The notes below the pieces were generated by a model that was given only the letters and a program-made list of their open reading frames with translations, ran no database searches and was not told the DNA's origin. 45,458 nucleotides of DNA from a virus. The stretch lies in IMG/VR virus record IMGVR_UViG_3300021440_000041, positions 1-45,458 of that record, one strand, 5' to 3'. The position numbers were made by a program, and so were the translations under genes. This document shows, piece by piece, positions 1 through 5,469 of the stretch (positions are counted from its first letter, which is position 1; each line of letters starts with the position of its first letter).

Positions 1-290
1 GCTCCGGAAAGATTCGCTCCGGAAAGATTCGCTCTGGAAAGATTCGCTCTGGAAAGATTAGCTCCGGAAAGATTCGCTCTGGAAAGATTCGCTCTGGAAA
101 GATTAGCTCCGGAAAGATTAGCTCCGGAAAGATTAGCTCCGGAAAGATCCGCTCCGGAAAGATTCGCTCTGGAAAGATTAGCTCCGGAAAGATTAGCTCC
201 GGAATTTTTAGCAATAAAAACTTTTAAATTTTCTTCCTCACCTTCAATAATAATATTTCCGGTAAATCTATTTTTGATTTGAATTTTCAC
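1..290 (-). CDS. Pentapeptide-repeat protein, N-terminal part (gene continues at the right edge)
   Basis: The gene starts at a GTG (288-290) behind an AAGGGG ribosome site and overlaps the upstream stop by one base (TAGTG). The protein opens with a short non-repeat head (about 30 residues, [12 protein letters not shown]...), then A(N/D)LS(G/R) pentapeptides encoded by 15-bp units to position 1, 13 full units in all. Pentapeptide repeats fold as a right-handed square beta-helix. Some family members mimic DNA, but the role of the phage forms is unknown. The missing end is almost certainly the minus-strand fragment at 45066-45458, which has the same repeats and a non-repeat tail. The repeat identification is secure; function is unknown. 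Confidence 0.85.
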   Translation of the reverse strand, partial: MKIQIKNRFTGNIIIEGEEENLKVFIAKNSGANLSGANLSRANLSGADLSGANLSGANLSGANLSRANLSRANLSGANLSRANLSRANLSGANLSG

Positions 291-532
291 TAAAATCCCC
301 TTTGCATTAAATTTTCTTCAATCATGTTATCAAGGTCAAATCCTCCTGCAGGTACCAGGCAATTTTTATTTAAATATTCCTGTCCTTTTACACTGTCCAT
401 ATGATACGCTTTACCGTAGGCGTATAAAATCTGATCTCCTTTCCTTAAGAGTTTCCCTGTTTCGGCACAAGCGTTGTTAAATTTTGCTATAATTACTTTT
501 GGCGGTTGGCAGCGGTATGATCTGTTAAACAT
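290..532 (-). CDS. Small hypothetical phage protein with C-TGK-KGD motif
   Basis: 80 residues. After a short basic N-terminus the protein carries [20 protein letters not shown], a pattern seen in small phage proteins of unknown function in which a Cys and a TGK turn precede KGD. A second Cys lies at NCLVP. The ATG follows a GAAAGG ribosome site. The TAG stop overlaps the GTG of the pentapeptide-repeat gene, suggesting coupled translation in the leftward operon. Family resemblance is from memory and no function can be given. Confidence 0.75.
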   Translation of the reverse strand: MFNRSYRCQPPKVIIAKFNNACAETGKLLRKGDQILYAYGKAYHMDSVKGQEYLNKNCLVPAGGFDLDNMIEENLMQRGF

Positions 533-548
533 TTTTCATTTTCCTTTC

Positions 549-746
549 TTATAGCGTTCTTATTAATTCATTATAAATCAATTGAAATTGTTTCGGGTCA
601 TTCCTTCGCAGCCAGGTTCCATAATTTTTTGTGGGTTTTTTACCGTTGAAATAATGTTTCTCTTCTTCAGGAATTGGAACTTTGTTTAATTCTTTTTCCA
701 GAAATTTGAGCGTTGGAAGTTTTTTCTTTTTGATGTATTTTAACAT
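549..746 (-). CDS. Small basic hypothetical protein
   Basis: 65 residues, Lys-rich (MLKYIKKKKLPTLKFLEKEL), with a central YFNGKKPTKNYGTWLRRNDP stretch and a helical end. The composition suggests a compact cytoplasmic, possibly nucleic-acid-binding protein, but no family is recognised. It sits in a tightly packed leftward series of small genes, one base downstream of the 748-846 gene and 16 nt before the next. Its AAGG-type ribosome site lies in the end of the preceding gene. Confidence 0.7.
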   Translation of the reverse strand: MLKYIKKKKLPTLKFLEKELNKVPIPEEEKHYFNGKKPTKNYGTWLRRNDPKQFQLIYNELIRTL

Positions 747-747
747 G

Positions 748-846
748 TTATAAATCCTTTTTCTTTGAAAAAATTTGCATCAAATAAAATCTTTTACGGA
801 TAGAATGATCCTTTTTGATTATTTTTTTGATTTTTCTGATTTTCAT
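748..846 (-). CDS. Very small basic protein (32 aa), probable
   Basis: The 32-residue frame begins MKIRKIKKIIKK and is very rich in Lys, Arg and Ile. It starts at the base after the upstream TGA (847-849) and ends one base before the next ATG (746), so it exactly tiles the gap between two better-supported genes. An AAAGGA ribosome site lies 8-9 nt upstream of the ATG. This tiling is the main reason to accept it. The composition could also arise from AT-rich DNA, so the call is moderate. Confidence 0.5.
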   Translation of the reverse strand: MKIRKIKKIIKKDHSIRKRFYLMQIFSKKKDL

Positions 847-1023
847 TCATCCAATCCTTTTCGCTTCTCCAACAACATTACCGTTTATGTCGATCAGGTT
901 CCTGCCGAATCTTCCAGTTTCAATTAAATTTTTTGCGTATTCTTCTAGTATACGAGATGTTTCATAGGTTGCGTCACCGTCGAAGGCTGCACCGTCCATC
1001 TTTATTTCAATTTTAAGTTTCAT
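847..1023 (-). CDS. Small conserved-type phage protein (58 aa)
   Basis: 58 residues starting MKLKIEIKMDGAAFDGD and ending LIDINGNVVGEAKRIG. Small phage proteins with this layout (a beta strand, an AAF acidic turn, a helix, and a DINGN.VG end) are common and uncharacterised. The start at 1023 is chosen because a GGGAGC ribosome site lies 7 nt upstream. The frame is open to 1101, but the extension lacks a ribosome site. It lies in the leftward operon between a coiled-coil protein and a 32-residue basic protein. Confidence 0.75.
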   Translation of the reverse strand: MKLKIEIKMDGAAFDGDATYETSRILEEYAKNLIETGRFGRNLIDINGNVVGEAKRIG

Positions 1024-1113
1024 TTTTTTAGCTCCCTTTTTTATTGTTTTATTCCCGGCGCACTTTACGCCTTTTAAATTCGCCCCGGGATTCTCACCCA
1101 AGGCAGGAATTGA

Positions 1114-1686
1114 TTAATCTGTTGTGATTTCTCCCATTAAAGTTTGAAGACGTTTTATTTCGGCCTGCTGTTCACGGTATTTCTCATAATAATTTCTAAC
1201 CTCTTTAATGTCTTCCTCAATTCTATTTTCTGAAAAATGCTTTTCAAGGTATACGGAACAACCTCCGTATACTTTGTTTGTTGAAGAATCGTATTTAATC
1301 CATTCTGGCGAATTACCAGAAGGGAATAAAGCCATAAACTTATTATAATTTGCTTCCCTGCGTGCTTCAAGTTCTTCTTGATCCTGTTTTAATTTACGAC
1401 AAGCAATAACCATTTTTTCAATCTGTTTAAGGACTTTGGATTTATCAACCTCTACATTCATTGGCACTTTGACTTCTTTAATTTTCCAAATTGGGCTCTG
1501 TGATTTTACAATAAAATAATGATTACCTGCGCGTGTTGCATGTCGCTCAACTTTAATTTCAAGCGGATAATCAAAAAGATCACCTTTAAAATATCTGATC
1601 CTACCTTCCAGATTAGGTATTAATTCTTTTTTGATTTGGTTTAAAACTTCATTTCCTTTTACTACATCTGAATACATTATTTTCAT
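1114..1686 (-). CDS. Hypothetical protein with coiled-coil C-terminus
   Basis: 190 residues. The N-terminal half is mixed alpha/beta with a KVERHATRAGNHYFIVKS strand region. The middle (about residues 80-115) is a charged helix rich in Lys, Glu and Arg, and the C-terminus (about 150-190) is a second predicted coiled coil ending near LQTLMGEITTD. No catalytic motif is visible and no family is recognised. It is transcribed leftward just downstream of radC (18-nt gap). Cytoplasmic by composition, function unknown. Confidence 0.8.
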   Translation of the reverse strand: MKIMYSDVVKGNEVLNQIKKELIPNLEGRIRYFKGDLFDYPLEIKVERHATRAGNHYFIVKSQSPIWKIKEVKVPMNVEVDKSKVLKQIEKMVIACRKLKQDQEELEARREANYNKFMALFPSGNSPEWIKYDSSTNKVYGGCSVYLEKHFSENRIEEDIKEVRNYYEKYREQQAEIKRLQTLMGEITTD

Positions 1687-1704
1687 ATTGTTTCCTTTTA
1701 GAGT

Positions 1705-2121
1705 TTATAGTTTATTGTTTGACTTATAAGAATAATAATCTTTTCCGGCTCCAATTATGAGATGATCTAAAACTTTCATTTCCATTATTTCAACGGCTTT
1801 GACAATGTTCTTTGTTACGGCGTTATCTGCTGCAGATGGAAAGCTATCACCTGAAGGGTGATTATGTACAAGAATGCAACCGGAACAATCCTTTAATATA
1901 AGGGTTTTGATTATTTCCCTTAAATAAACATTACATTGACCAATTGTACCGATTGAAATCAAGTCAATTATAAGCACTCGATTTTTACAATCAAGGCCGA
2001 TGACGTAGAAGTATTCTTTGTGCTGCTCTTCGGGTGGTCGGGCTTCAATCAAGGCTCTGGCAAGATTCGCTCCGGCTTCGGGGCTGCATACTAATTCAAG
2101 GGTTTTTTCTTTTATATACAT
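1705..2121 (-). CDS. radC: RadC-like JAMM/MPN+ domain protein
   Basis: 138 residues, matching the RadC (MPN+, JAMM) fold. The metal site is complete: His86-x-His88, seven residues, Ser96, two residues, Asp99 (VHNHPSGDSFPSAAD), with the usual IGLDCKNRVL strand before it. It is shorter than chromosomal RadC because the helix-hairpin-helix N-terminus is absent, as in plasmid and phage forms. JAMM proteins are zinc hydrolases in other settings, but the biochemical role of RadC is unsettled and DNA repair is no longer accepted as proven. The ATG lies within the end of the 56-residue gene upstream, a 10-nt overlap. Confidence 0.9.
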   Translation of the reverse strand: MYIKEKTLELVCSPEAGANLARALIEARPPEEQHKEYFYVIGLDCKNRVLIIDLISIGTIGQCNVYLREIIKTLILKDCSGCILVHNHPSGDSFPSAADNAVTKNIVKAVEIMEMKVLDHLIIGAGKDYYSYKSNNKL

Positions 2122-2282
2122 GTGAAAAGCTCCTGCTGTATTGGTTCTTTATTAAGTACTGATAAAAAATCGTATTGCTCTATTTTTGGGCGCTTCTTAC
2201 GCTCATGCGCTTTGATTTCAGGCTCTTTTACTTCCCTGAATGATTCAGGGCCTTCCAATTCTGATATGGTCCAAGATTGCAT
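2112..2282 (-). CDS. Small charged protein (56 aa) between membrane peptide and radC
   Basis: 56 residues (MQSWTISELEGPESF... ending ELFTCI), highly charged and Glu/Lys-rich with no hydrophobic segment. Its ATG (2280-2282) shares a base with the stop of the membrane peptide upstream (TAATG), and its 3' end overlaps the radC start by 10 nt. These couplings on both sides support a real gene. No family recognised. An open frame on the opposite strand (2122-2313) is its shadow. Confidence 0.65.
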   Translation of the reverse strand: MQSWTISELEGPESFREVKEPEIKAHERKKRPKIEQYDFLSVLNKEPIQQELFTCI

Positions 2283-2407
2283 TATTTGCCCCTTTTCTGA
2301 GTGTTGCGGATAATTTGCTCATTGGCCGAAGCCATGCCGGACAAAGCCATTAAAAAACATCCAAAAACAAGACCTAAAATCCATAAAAATATTATCCAAT
2401 CTAACAT
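2282..2407 (-). CDS. Single-span membrane peptide (41 aa)
   Basis: 41 residues beginning MLDWIIFLWILGLVFGCFLM, a clear transmembrane helix (about residues 4-24), followed by a short polar tail ending RNTQKRGK. The positive C-terminus suggests an N-out/C-in orientation. An AAGGGGGATC ribosome site lies directly upstream and the stop overlaps the next ATG. Possible roles include a holin-like or regulatory membrane peptide, but nothing in the sequence decides this. Confidence 0.65.
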   Translation of the reverse strand: MLDWIIFLWILGLVFGCFLMALSGMASANEQIIRNTQKRGK

Positions 2408-2424
2408 TTGATCCCCCTTTATTT

Positions 2425-2649
2425 TTAAAGTCCATTAATTATTATTGAATTCTTAACGCTTCTTAAAAGTCTTTTGTTTGAAGTGCGACTAGATGAAAAA
2501 ACTAAAAAATCCTTAGCCATTTCAACTAAATAAATTCTAAGTTCAATTCCATTCCAATTTTCAGGAATTTTATCGATTTTTTTCAACATTTCATTTTTAA
2601 GATTTCTTGTAATGTCTCTTATAAATCTCTTTTTTTCAGCCTTTTTCAT
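2425..2649 (-). CDS. Conserved-type small helical phage protein (74 aa)
   Basis: 74 residues. The pattern MKKAEKKRFIRDITRNLKNE, then a PENWNGIELRIYL turn and a C-terminal RLLRSVKNSIIINGL, resembles a widespread uncharacterised small phage protein (K.AEKRRF..., P..WDGIELR.YL). It is helical and basic, with no metal site or membrane segment. The ATG overlaps the stop of the upstream 41-residue membrane peptide (TAATG), placing both in the same coupled leftward operon. Confidence 0.75.
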   Translation of the reverse strand: MKKAEKKRFIRDITRNLKNEMLKKIDKIPENWNGIELRIYLVEMAKDFLVFSSSRTSNKRLLRSVKNSIIINGL

Positions 2650-2774
2650 TACTCCCCCTTTATTTTTAAGATTATGAATTCTACAATATTACAAATGCAC
2701 CCTAAAAGTATAAGCCCTGCATTCAATCCAATTAAAAACACCAGAAACAAAAGAATATTGTCGGTCATGTCCAT
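2649..2774 (-). CDS. Second single-span membrane peptide (41 aa)
   Basis: 41 residues, MDMTDN followed by a long hydrophobic stretch ILLFLVFLIGLNAGLILLGC (about residues 7-26), then a short tail ending ILKIKGE. It is the same length as the other membrane peptide in this operon (2282-2407) but not obviously homologous. A GGGAGC ribosome site precedes the ATG by about 6 nt and the TAA overlaps the next start by one base. Function unknown. Confidence 0.65.
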   Translation of the reverse strand: MDMTDNILLFLVFLIGLNAGLILLGCICNIVEFIILKIKGE

Positions 2775-2775
2775 G

Positions 2776-2874
2776 TTAATTGCTCCCATTTAAAATTGTG
2801 ATCTGGTACATCATCAAGCCGTTGTGATACCTGCGAAGACATATTCCGCAGTTTAAAATTAGGATTTCATTCAT
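2776..2874 (-). CDS. First gene of the leftward operon: 32-aa Cys-containing peptide
   Basis: 32 residues, starting MNEILILNCGICLRRYHNG, with a CGIC pair that could bind metal. It has one of the best ribosome sites in the operon (AAGGAGC, 7 nt from the ATG), lies 37 nt downstream of a good promoter, and stops one base before the next start. It may be a genuine microprotein or a leader peptide that couples translation to the next gene. Confidence 0.55.
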   Translation of the reverse strand: MNEILILNCGICLRRYHNGLMMYQITILNGSN

Positions 2875-2896
2875 TTTTACAGCTCCTTTTTATTTT

Positions 2897-2932
2897 GTAT
2901 TGTTTCATTACATTGTATTGCTTCATTACATT
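2897..2932. repeat. Two tandem 18-bp direct repeats overlapping the leftward promoter
   Basis: Units gtattgtttcattacatt (2897-2914) and gtattgcttcattacatt (2915-2932) differ at one base and abut exactly. They overlap the -10 and spacer of the leftward promoter, as expected for binding sites of a regulator. No repressor gene is recognised nearby. Confidence 0.75.
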
Positions 2933-2940
2933 TCATTCAA
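2912..2940 (-). promoter_or_regulatory. Candidate sigma-70-type promoter of the leftward operon
   Basis: On the minus strand a -35 TTGAAT (2935-2940) is separated by exactly 17 nt from a -10 TACAAT (2912-2917), in front of the first leftward gene. The -10 lies within an 18-bp direct repeat, so the promoter may be operator-controlled. Seen by eye; activity is inferred. Confidence 0.5.
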
Positions 2941-3238
2941 AACAATTTTGATATATATCTTTGCTTTTTGCATGCCACCTTTTAAAATAAAATACATAAT
3001 GTCATGAAAGCCACTATTTATAAGGCTTTGAAGGCTTTTTATGTTTTTTGTGCAAGTGTGTATAGTATGCAATTTTTTATTGTCAACATAAAATTTTTTT
3101 AGGTCTGTTTTTATCAGTATTTATGCGGCTTGCAAGGCAATCATTATTTATTTTTTTTTCAAATGACCTGGAAGCCACTATTTATGCGGGTTTGACAGGC
3201 ATAAAATTTTTTTATGCCACCATATAAAATCTTTACGT

Positions 3239-3318
3239 TCTACATTTTTGTAGATTCTACAATTTTGTAGAATTTTTTGGTATTGTCTACAATTTTGTAG
3301 ATTCTACAATTTTGTAGA
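3239..3318. repeat. Four copies of a 16-bp palindrome
   Basis: The palindrome tctacaattttgtaga occurs at 3256-3271, 3286-3301 and 3303-3318, with a one-base variant (tctacatttttgtaga) at 3239-3254. Starts are spaced 17, 30 and 17 bp, giving two equal pairs. Such an array is typical of operators for a dimeric repressor binding cooperatively, or of origin iterons. The binding protein is not identified. Confidence 0.9.
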
Positions 3319-3496
3319 TTGTTTGTTGAGATAGCTCAAACCTATATATTTTACAAATGCCCAAAACCGGATGGAATGCCCGACATCGTGAAAGATGAAA
3401 CGCTAAAACCGGCAATTTCATATATGTATGTAAAGTACATACAATCATATGCTTTATGCAATACTGTCGCATAATTTTCGTTATGTAATATTATTT

Positions 3497-3535
3497 AAAG
3501 TCATAAACTATTATCACATAATCACTTATGACTTT
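3497..3535. repeat. Inverted repeat with AAAGTCATAA arms
   Basis: Perfect 10-bp arms aaagtcataa (3497-3506) and ttatgacttt (3526-3535) flank a 19-nt AT-rich spacer. The core GTCATAA recurs four more times at 4005, 4070, 4132 and 4196, which suggests one factor recognises all of them. Confidence 0.65.
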
Positions 3536-3925
3536 GATCTAAATTAATATGACAATAAGTAGCTGCATGCGTGTATTTCAAGCAATTTTTTGTGCAGGCT
3601 GCGAGCAGGAGTATTAAAAAAGAATTCTTTTTTTGTGCCAGACTGAAAACCTTTACCACGCCCCCACCCCTTTTCCATAGTCGAAGGTACCATCTATCCA
3701 CTAAAACCAAACATAAAAATTCCAGCTATTAAAGGTCTCCGGTTACCCCCTTTTAAAAAAATCACAAACGAAAAATAAGGGCTTAAATCCAAACAATAAT
3801 TGATTTGAAAGGTTACCACTTCAAAGAAAAAATACACACCTAAAAACGCATGGAATTCGATTGAAAAATTGATATATAAAAGATTCTGTTTATAGCACAT
3901 TTAATTTCAAGACATCAAATGATTT

Positions 3926-3968
3926 AATATAATAGGGCAGGAATTATGATTCCTGTCCCTATTATATT
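3926..3968. other. Long near-perfect hairpin
   Basis: Arms 3926-3944 and 3949-3968 pair over 19 bp with one bulged A and a 4-nt loop (tatg). The core gggcaggaat/attcctgtccc is GC-richer than its surroundings. There is no poly-T run on either side, so a simple intrinsic terminator is unlikely. It could be an origin or cruciform element, or the fold of a non-coding transcript. Confidence 0.7.
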
Positions 3969-4003
3969 TATAAATCAATTTTCATGTCAAGGAAAAAATT
4001 TCT

Positions 4004-4224
4004 AGTCATAAATAACGTAATAATAAGAACTTATAATATAGCACATAAAATTATAGATTTCTGTAAAATGTCATAAGTATCGGCACACCCCGTCAGTTAC
4101 AACCAAAAAAAATCAAAAATTAATTTTTTGAGTCATAACTTAATTAATTCATGTAACTTATAATCTAGCATAAAAATAAACACATTTCAAAAAATGTCAT
4201 AAGTATCGGCACACCCCGTCAGTT
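4004..4224. repeat. Duplicated regulatory module (about 127-bp period)
   Basis: Copy 1 (4004-4098) and copy 2 (4131-4224) share the order AGTCATAA, 22-nt gap, TATAAT-containing block (acttataat, then a tagc/tagca-like run), AT-rich spacer, and a 34-bp block identical in both (4065-4098 and 4191-4224). That block contains GTCATAAG followed by a GC-rich cggcacaccccgtcagtt. Sequence between conserved elements has drifted while spacing is kept, indicating selection. No good -35 box lies before either TATAAT. Likely a promoter/operator or origin element ahead of the rightward genes. Confidence 0.75.
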
Positions 4225-4318
4225 CGAGCTACAAAATTCAAAAAAAATAAATTTGTATTTACATAAAAATAATTTCTGATATTATTCAATTAAAGCTCAA
4301 CAAAAGGACTGATGATTT

Positions 4319-4435
4319 ATGAACAGAAAATTTCTCCCGGGTAACCCTAAAACGGTTCAGGTAAAAGATGGCCTTTCGGTCAAGCGTCCGCCTGTGAGCG
4401 CCCGGGAATTTTTGAAAGGAATCTTGTATGTGTAA
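4319..4435 (+). CDS. First gene of the rightward operon: small protein (38 aa)
   Basis: 38 residues, MNRKFLPGNPKTVQVKDGLS followed by VKRPPVSAREFLKGILYV. An AAGGA ribosome site lies 10 nt upstream. It is noticeably GC-richer than the flanking control region, which supports coding. Its stop overlaps the next gene's ATG by 8 nt. No family recognised. Confidence 0.6.
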   Translation: MNRKFLPGNPKTVQVKDGLSVKRPPVSAREFLKGILYV

Positions 4436-4934
4436 ATGCTCAAAATGCGGTGAAGAAAAAAATGAGAATGAATTTTACGTTTCTGAGTTTAAGGTATGGG
4501 TTTGTAAGAATGCTTCGGTGAATGAGGATGAAGGAACTTTTAAGAAAGTGGTTTCGGTGAGTAAAGAGTGCATGAATTGTATTTCAGGACTTGAAGGAAA
4601 GCTTATAAAAGAGAGTTCTGATTTCTGGAAGGATAAAAGCCTTGGGATTATAAATGATGTTGTTAAAGTCGAAAATCTTTCCGATGCTGAAATGGCAGAG
4701 GTTTTAACTGAGTCCTGGATTACATATAAAACTCTTGTTGAAAAAATCCGTCATAAAACCGGAGTATTTATGCTTAAAACTGCTGAGGCTTTGTTGGATC
4801 AGGTGTTGAGCCGGAATGGATTATTGAATACCGAAATTCAAGGAACGAAAGTTTTTGATTTATTTTGCGTTGAAAAAACTGGTAAAGGTTCTGGTGTAAA
4901 AAATCTTCTGTTCAGGAAAAAATTAAATGCCTGA
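4428..4934 (+). CDS. Zinc-ribbon-containing hypothetical protein
   Basis: 168 residues. The N-terminus MCKCSKCGEEKNENEFYVSE is a CxxC zinc-ribbon half-site, with later Cys pairs (VCKN, and C-x2-C in SKECMNCISG), so one zinc site can be assembled within residues 1-52. The rest is helical. An AAAGGA ribosome site sits 6 nt from the ATG. It overlaps the candidate small terminase gene by 8 nt. The position just before the packaging genes suggests a DNA-related role; function is not known. Confidence 0.75.
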   Translation: MCKCSKCGEEKNENEFYVSEFKVWVCKNASVNEDEGTFKKVVSVSKECMNCISGLEGKLIKESSDFWKDKSLGIINDVVKVENLSDAEMAEVLTESWITYKTLVEKIRHKTGVFMLKTAEALLDQVLSRNGLLNTEIQGTKVFDLFCVEKTGKGSGVKNLLFRKKLNA

Positions 4935-5469
4935 GATAATTGTCGACAATTCACGCGAGAAAATGAAATCCCTTCTTAAGGACTCCGCAAAGTGGGTTGA
5001 GTATTGCAAACTCAACAATCAATATCGTAAAGAAGGGCTAGGGATGAAGGAATCCCACGATAAAGCCCTGAAACAAATCCAGGTATCAGCTATTCCTGAA
5101 AAATCAAAAGGATCTGCCGGAAATCCCAATATTGGGTCAATCTCACTAGAAGAAAAGCGTCTGATTGAAGAATTGAGTGACGGAAAGAAGAAGAATATCA
5201 ACGAATCAATCGAGTGGATCTATGAGAACATGGGTGTCGAAGACATCTCGCCTGCGGATGCTCCGTCGATTGGGGCCTATACTCACCTCAAGAAAATCCA
5301 GATGGACCCGGTGCTGCAGTCTGAGTTCTATAAAAGTGTATGGATAAAAACCCTTGTGAAAAATGATGCTATGGAAGAATTACGTGAAAGGTTGTCTGAT
5401 GACGGAACAAAAATCTATAACACCATTGACCGCGCTCTCGAAGCAATAAGTGAAAGGGATGATGGATAA
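4927..5469 (+). CDS. Candidate terminase small subunit
   Basis: 180 residues, mostly helical and charged, with no recognised catalytic motif. The N-terminal 60 residues (KWVEYCKLNNQYRKEG, then a long helix) could be a DNA-binding unit. The C-terminal part (about 100-180) is a helical bundle with acidic ends. The assignment rests on its place immediately before the large terminase, a 20-nt overlap with that gene and a suitable size. The sequence itself is not diagnostic. Confidence 0.5.
   Translation: MPEIIVDNSREKMKSLLKDSAKWVEYCKLNNQYRKEGLGMKESHDKALKQIQVSAIPEKSKGSAGNPNIGSISLEEKRLIEELSDGKKKNINESIEWIYENMGVEDISPADAPSIGAYTHLKKIQMDPVLQSEFYKSVWIKTLVKNDAMEELRERLSDDGTKIYNTIDRALEAISERDDG

Larger units (their letters stand above)
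2875..4318. other. Non-coding control region between divergent operons
   Basis: About 1.4 kb of AT-rich DNA without a convincing gene. The longest open frames (minus strand 3287-3472, 3522-3710, 3694-3900) lack ribosome sites and have low-quality translations. The stretch is dense in repeats: 18-bp tandem repeats and a promoter (2897-2940), two copies of a 14-bp AAGCCACTATTTAT motif (3008-3021, 3172-3185), four 16-bp palindromes (3239-3318), an inverted repeat (3497-3535), a long hairpin (3926-3968) and a duplicated module (4004-4224). It most likely holds the divergent promoters and possibly the replication origin. This is inferred from position and structure. Confidence 0.7.

Noticed and set aside
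1-203. 15-bp repeats at the window edges as a CRISPR array, terminal repeat or iteron array
   Set aside because: There are no spacers, and the period of 15 reads as in-frame pentapeptides continuous with a protein start on one edge and a protein end on the other.
2122-2313. Plus-strand open frame of 63 codons
   Set aside because: It is the reverse shadow of the coupled 56-residue gene at 2112-2282.
3346-3475. Plus-strand frame reading FYKCPKPDGMPDIVKDE and onward
   Set aside because: Looks protein-like but has no start with a ribosome site and is preceded by a stop. It could be a gene remnant, but evidence is too thin.
3287-3900. Three minus-strand open frames (61, 62 and 68 codons) in the control region
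   Set aside because: No ribosome sites, overlap with palindromes and repeats, and translations rich in Phe, Tyr and Cys without protein-like pattern.
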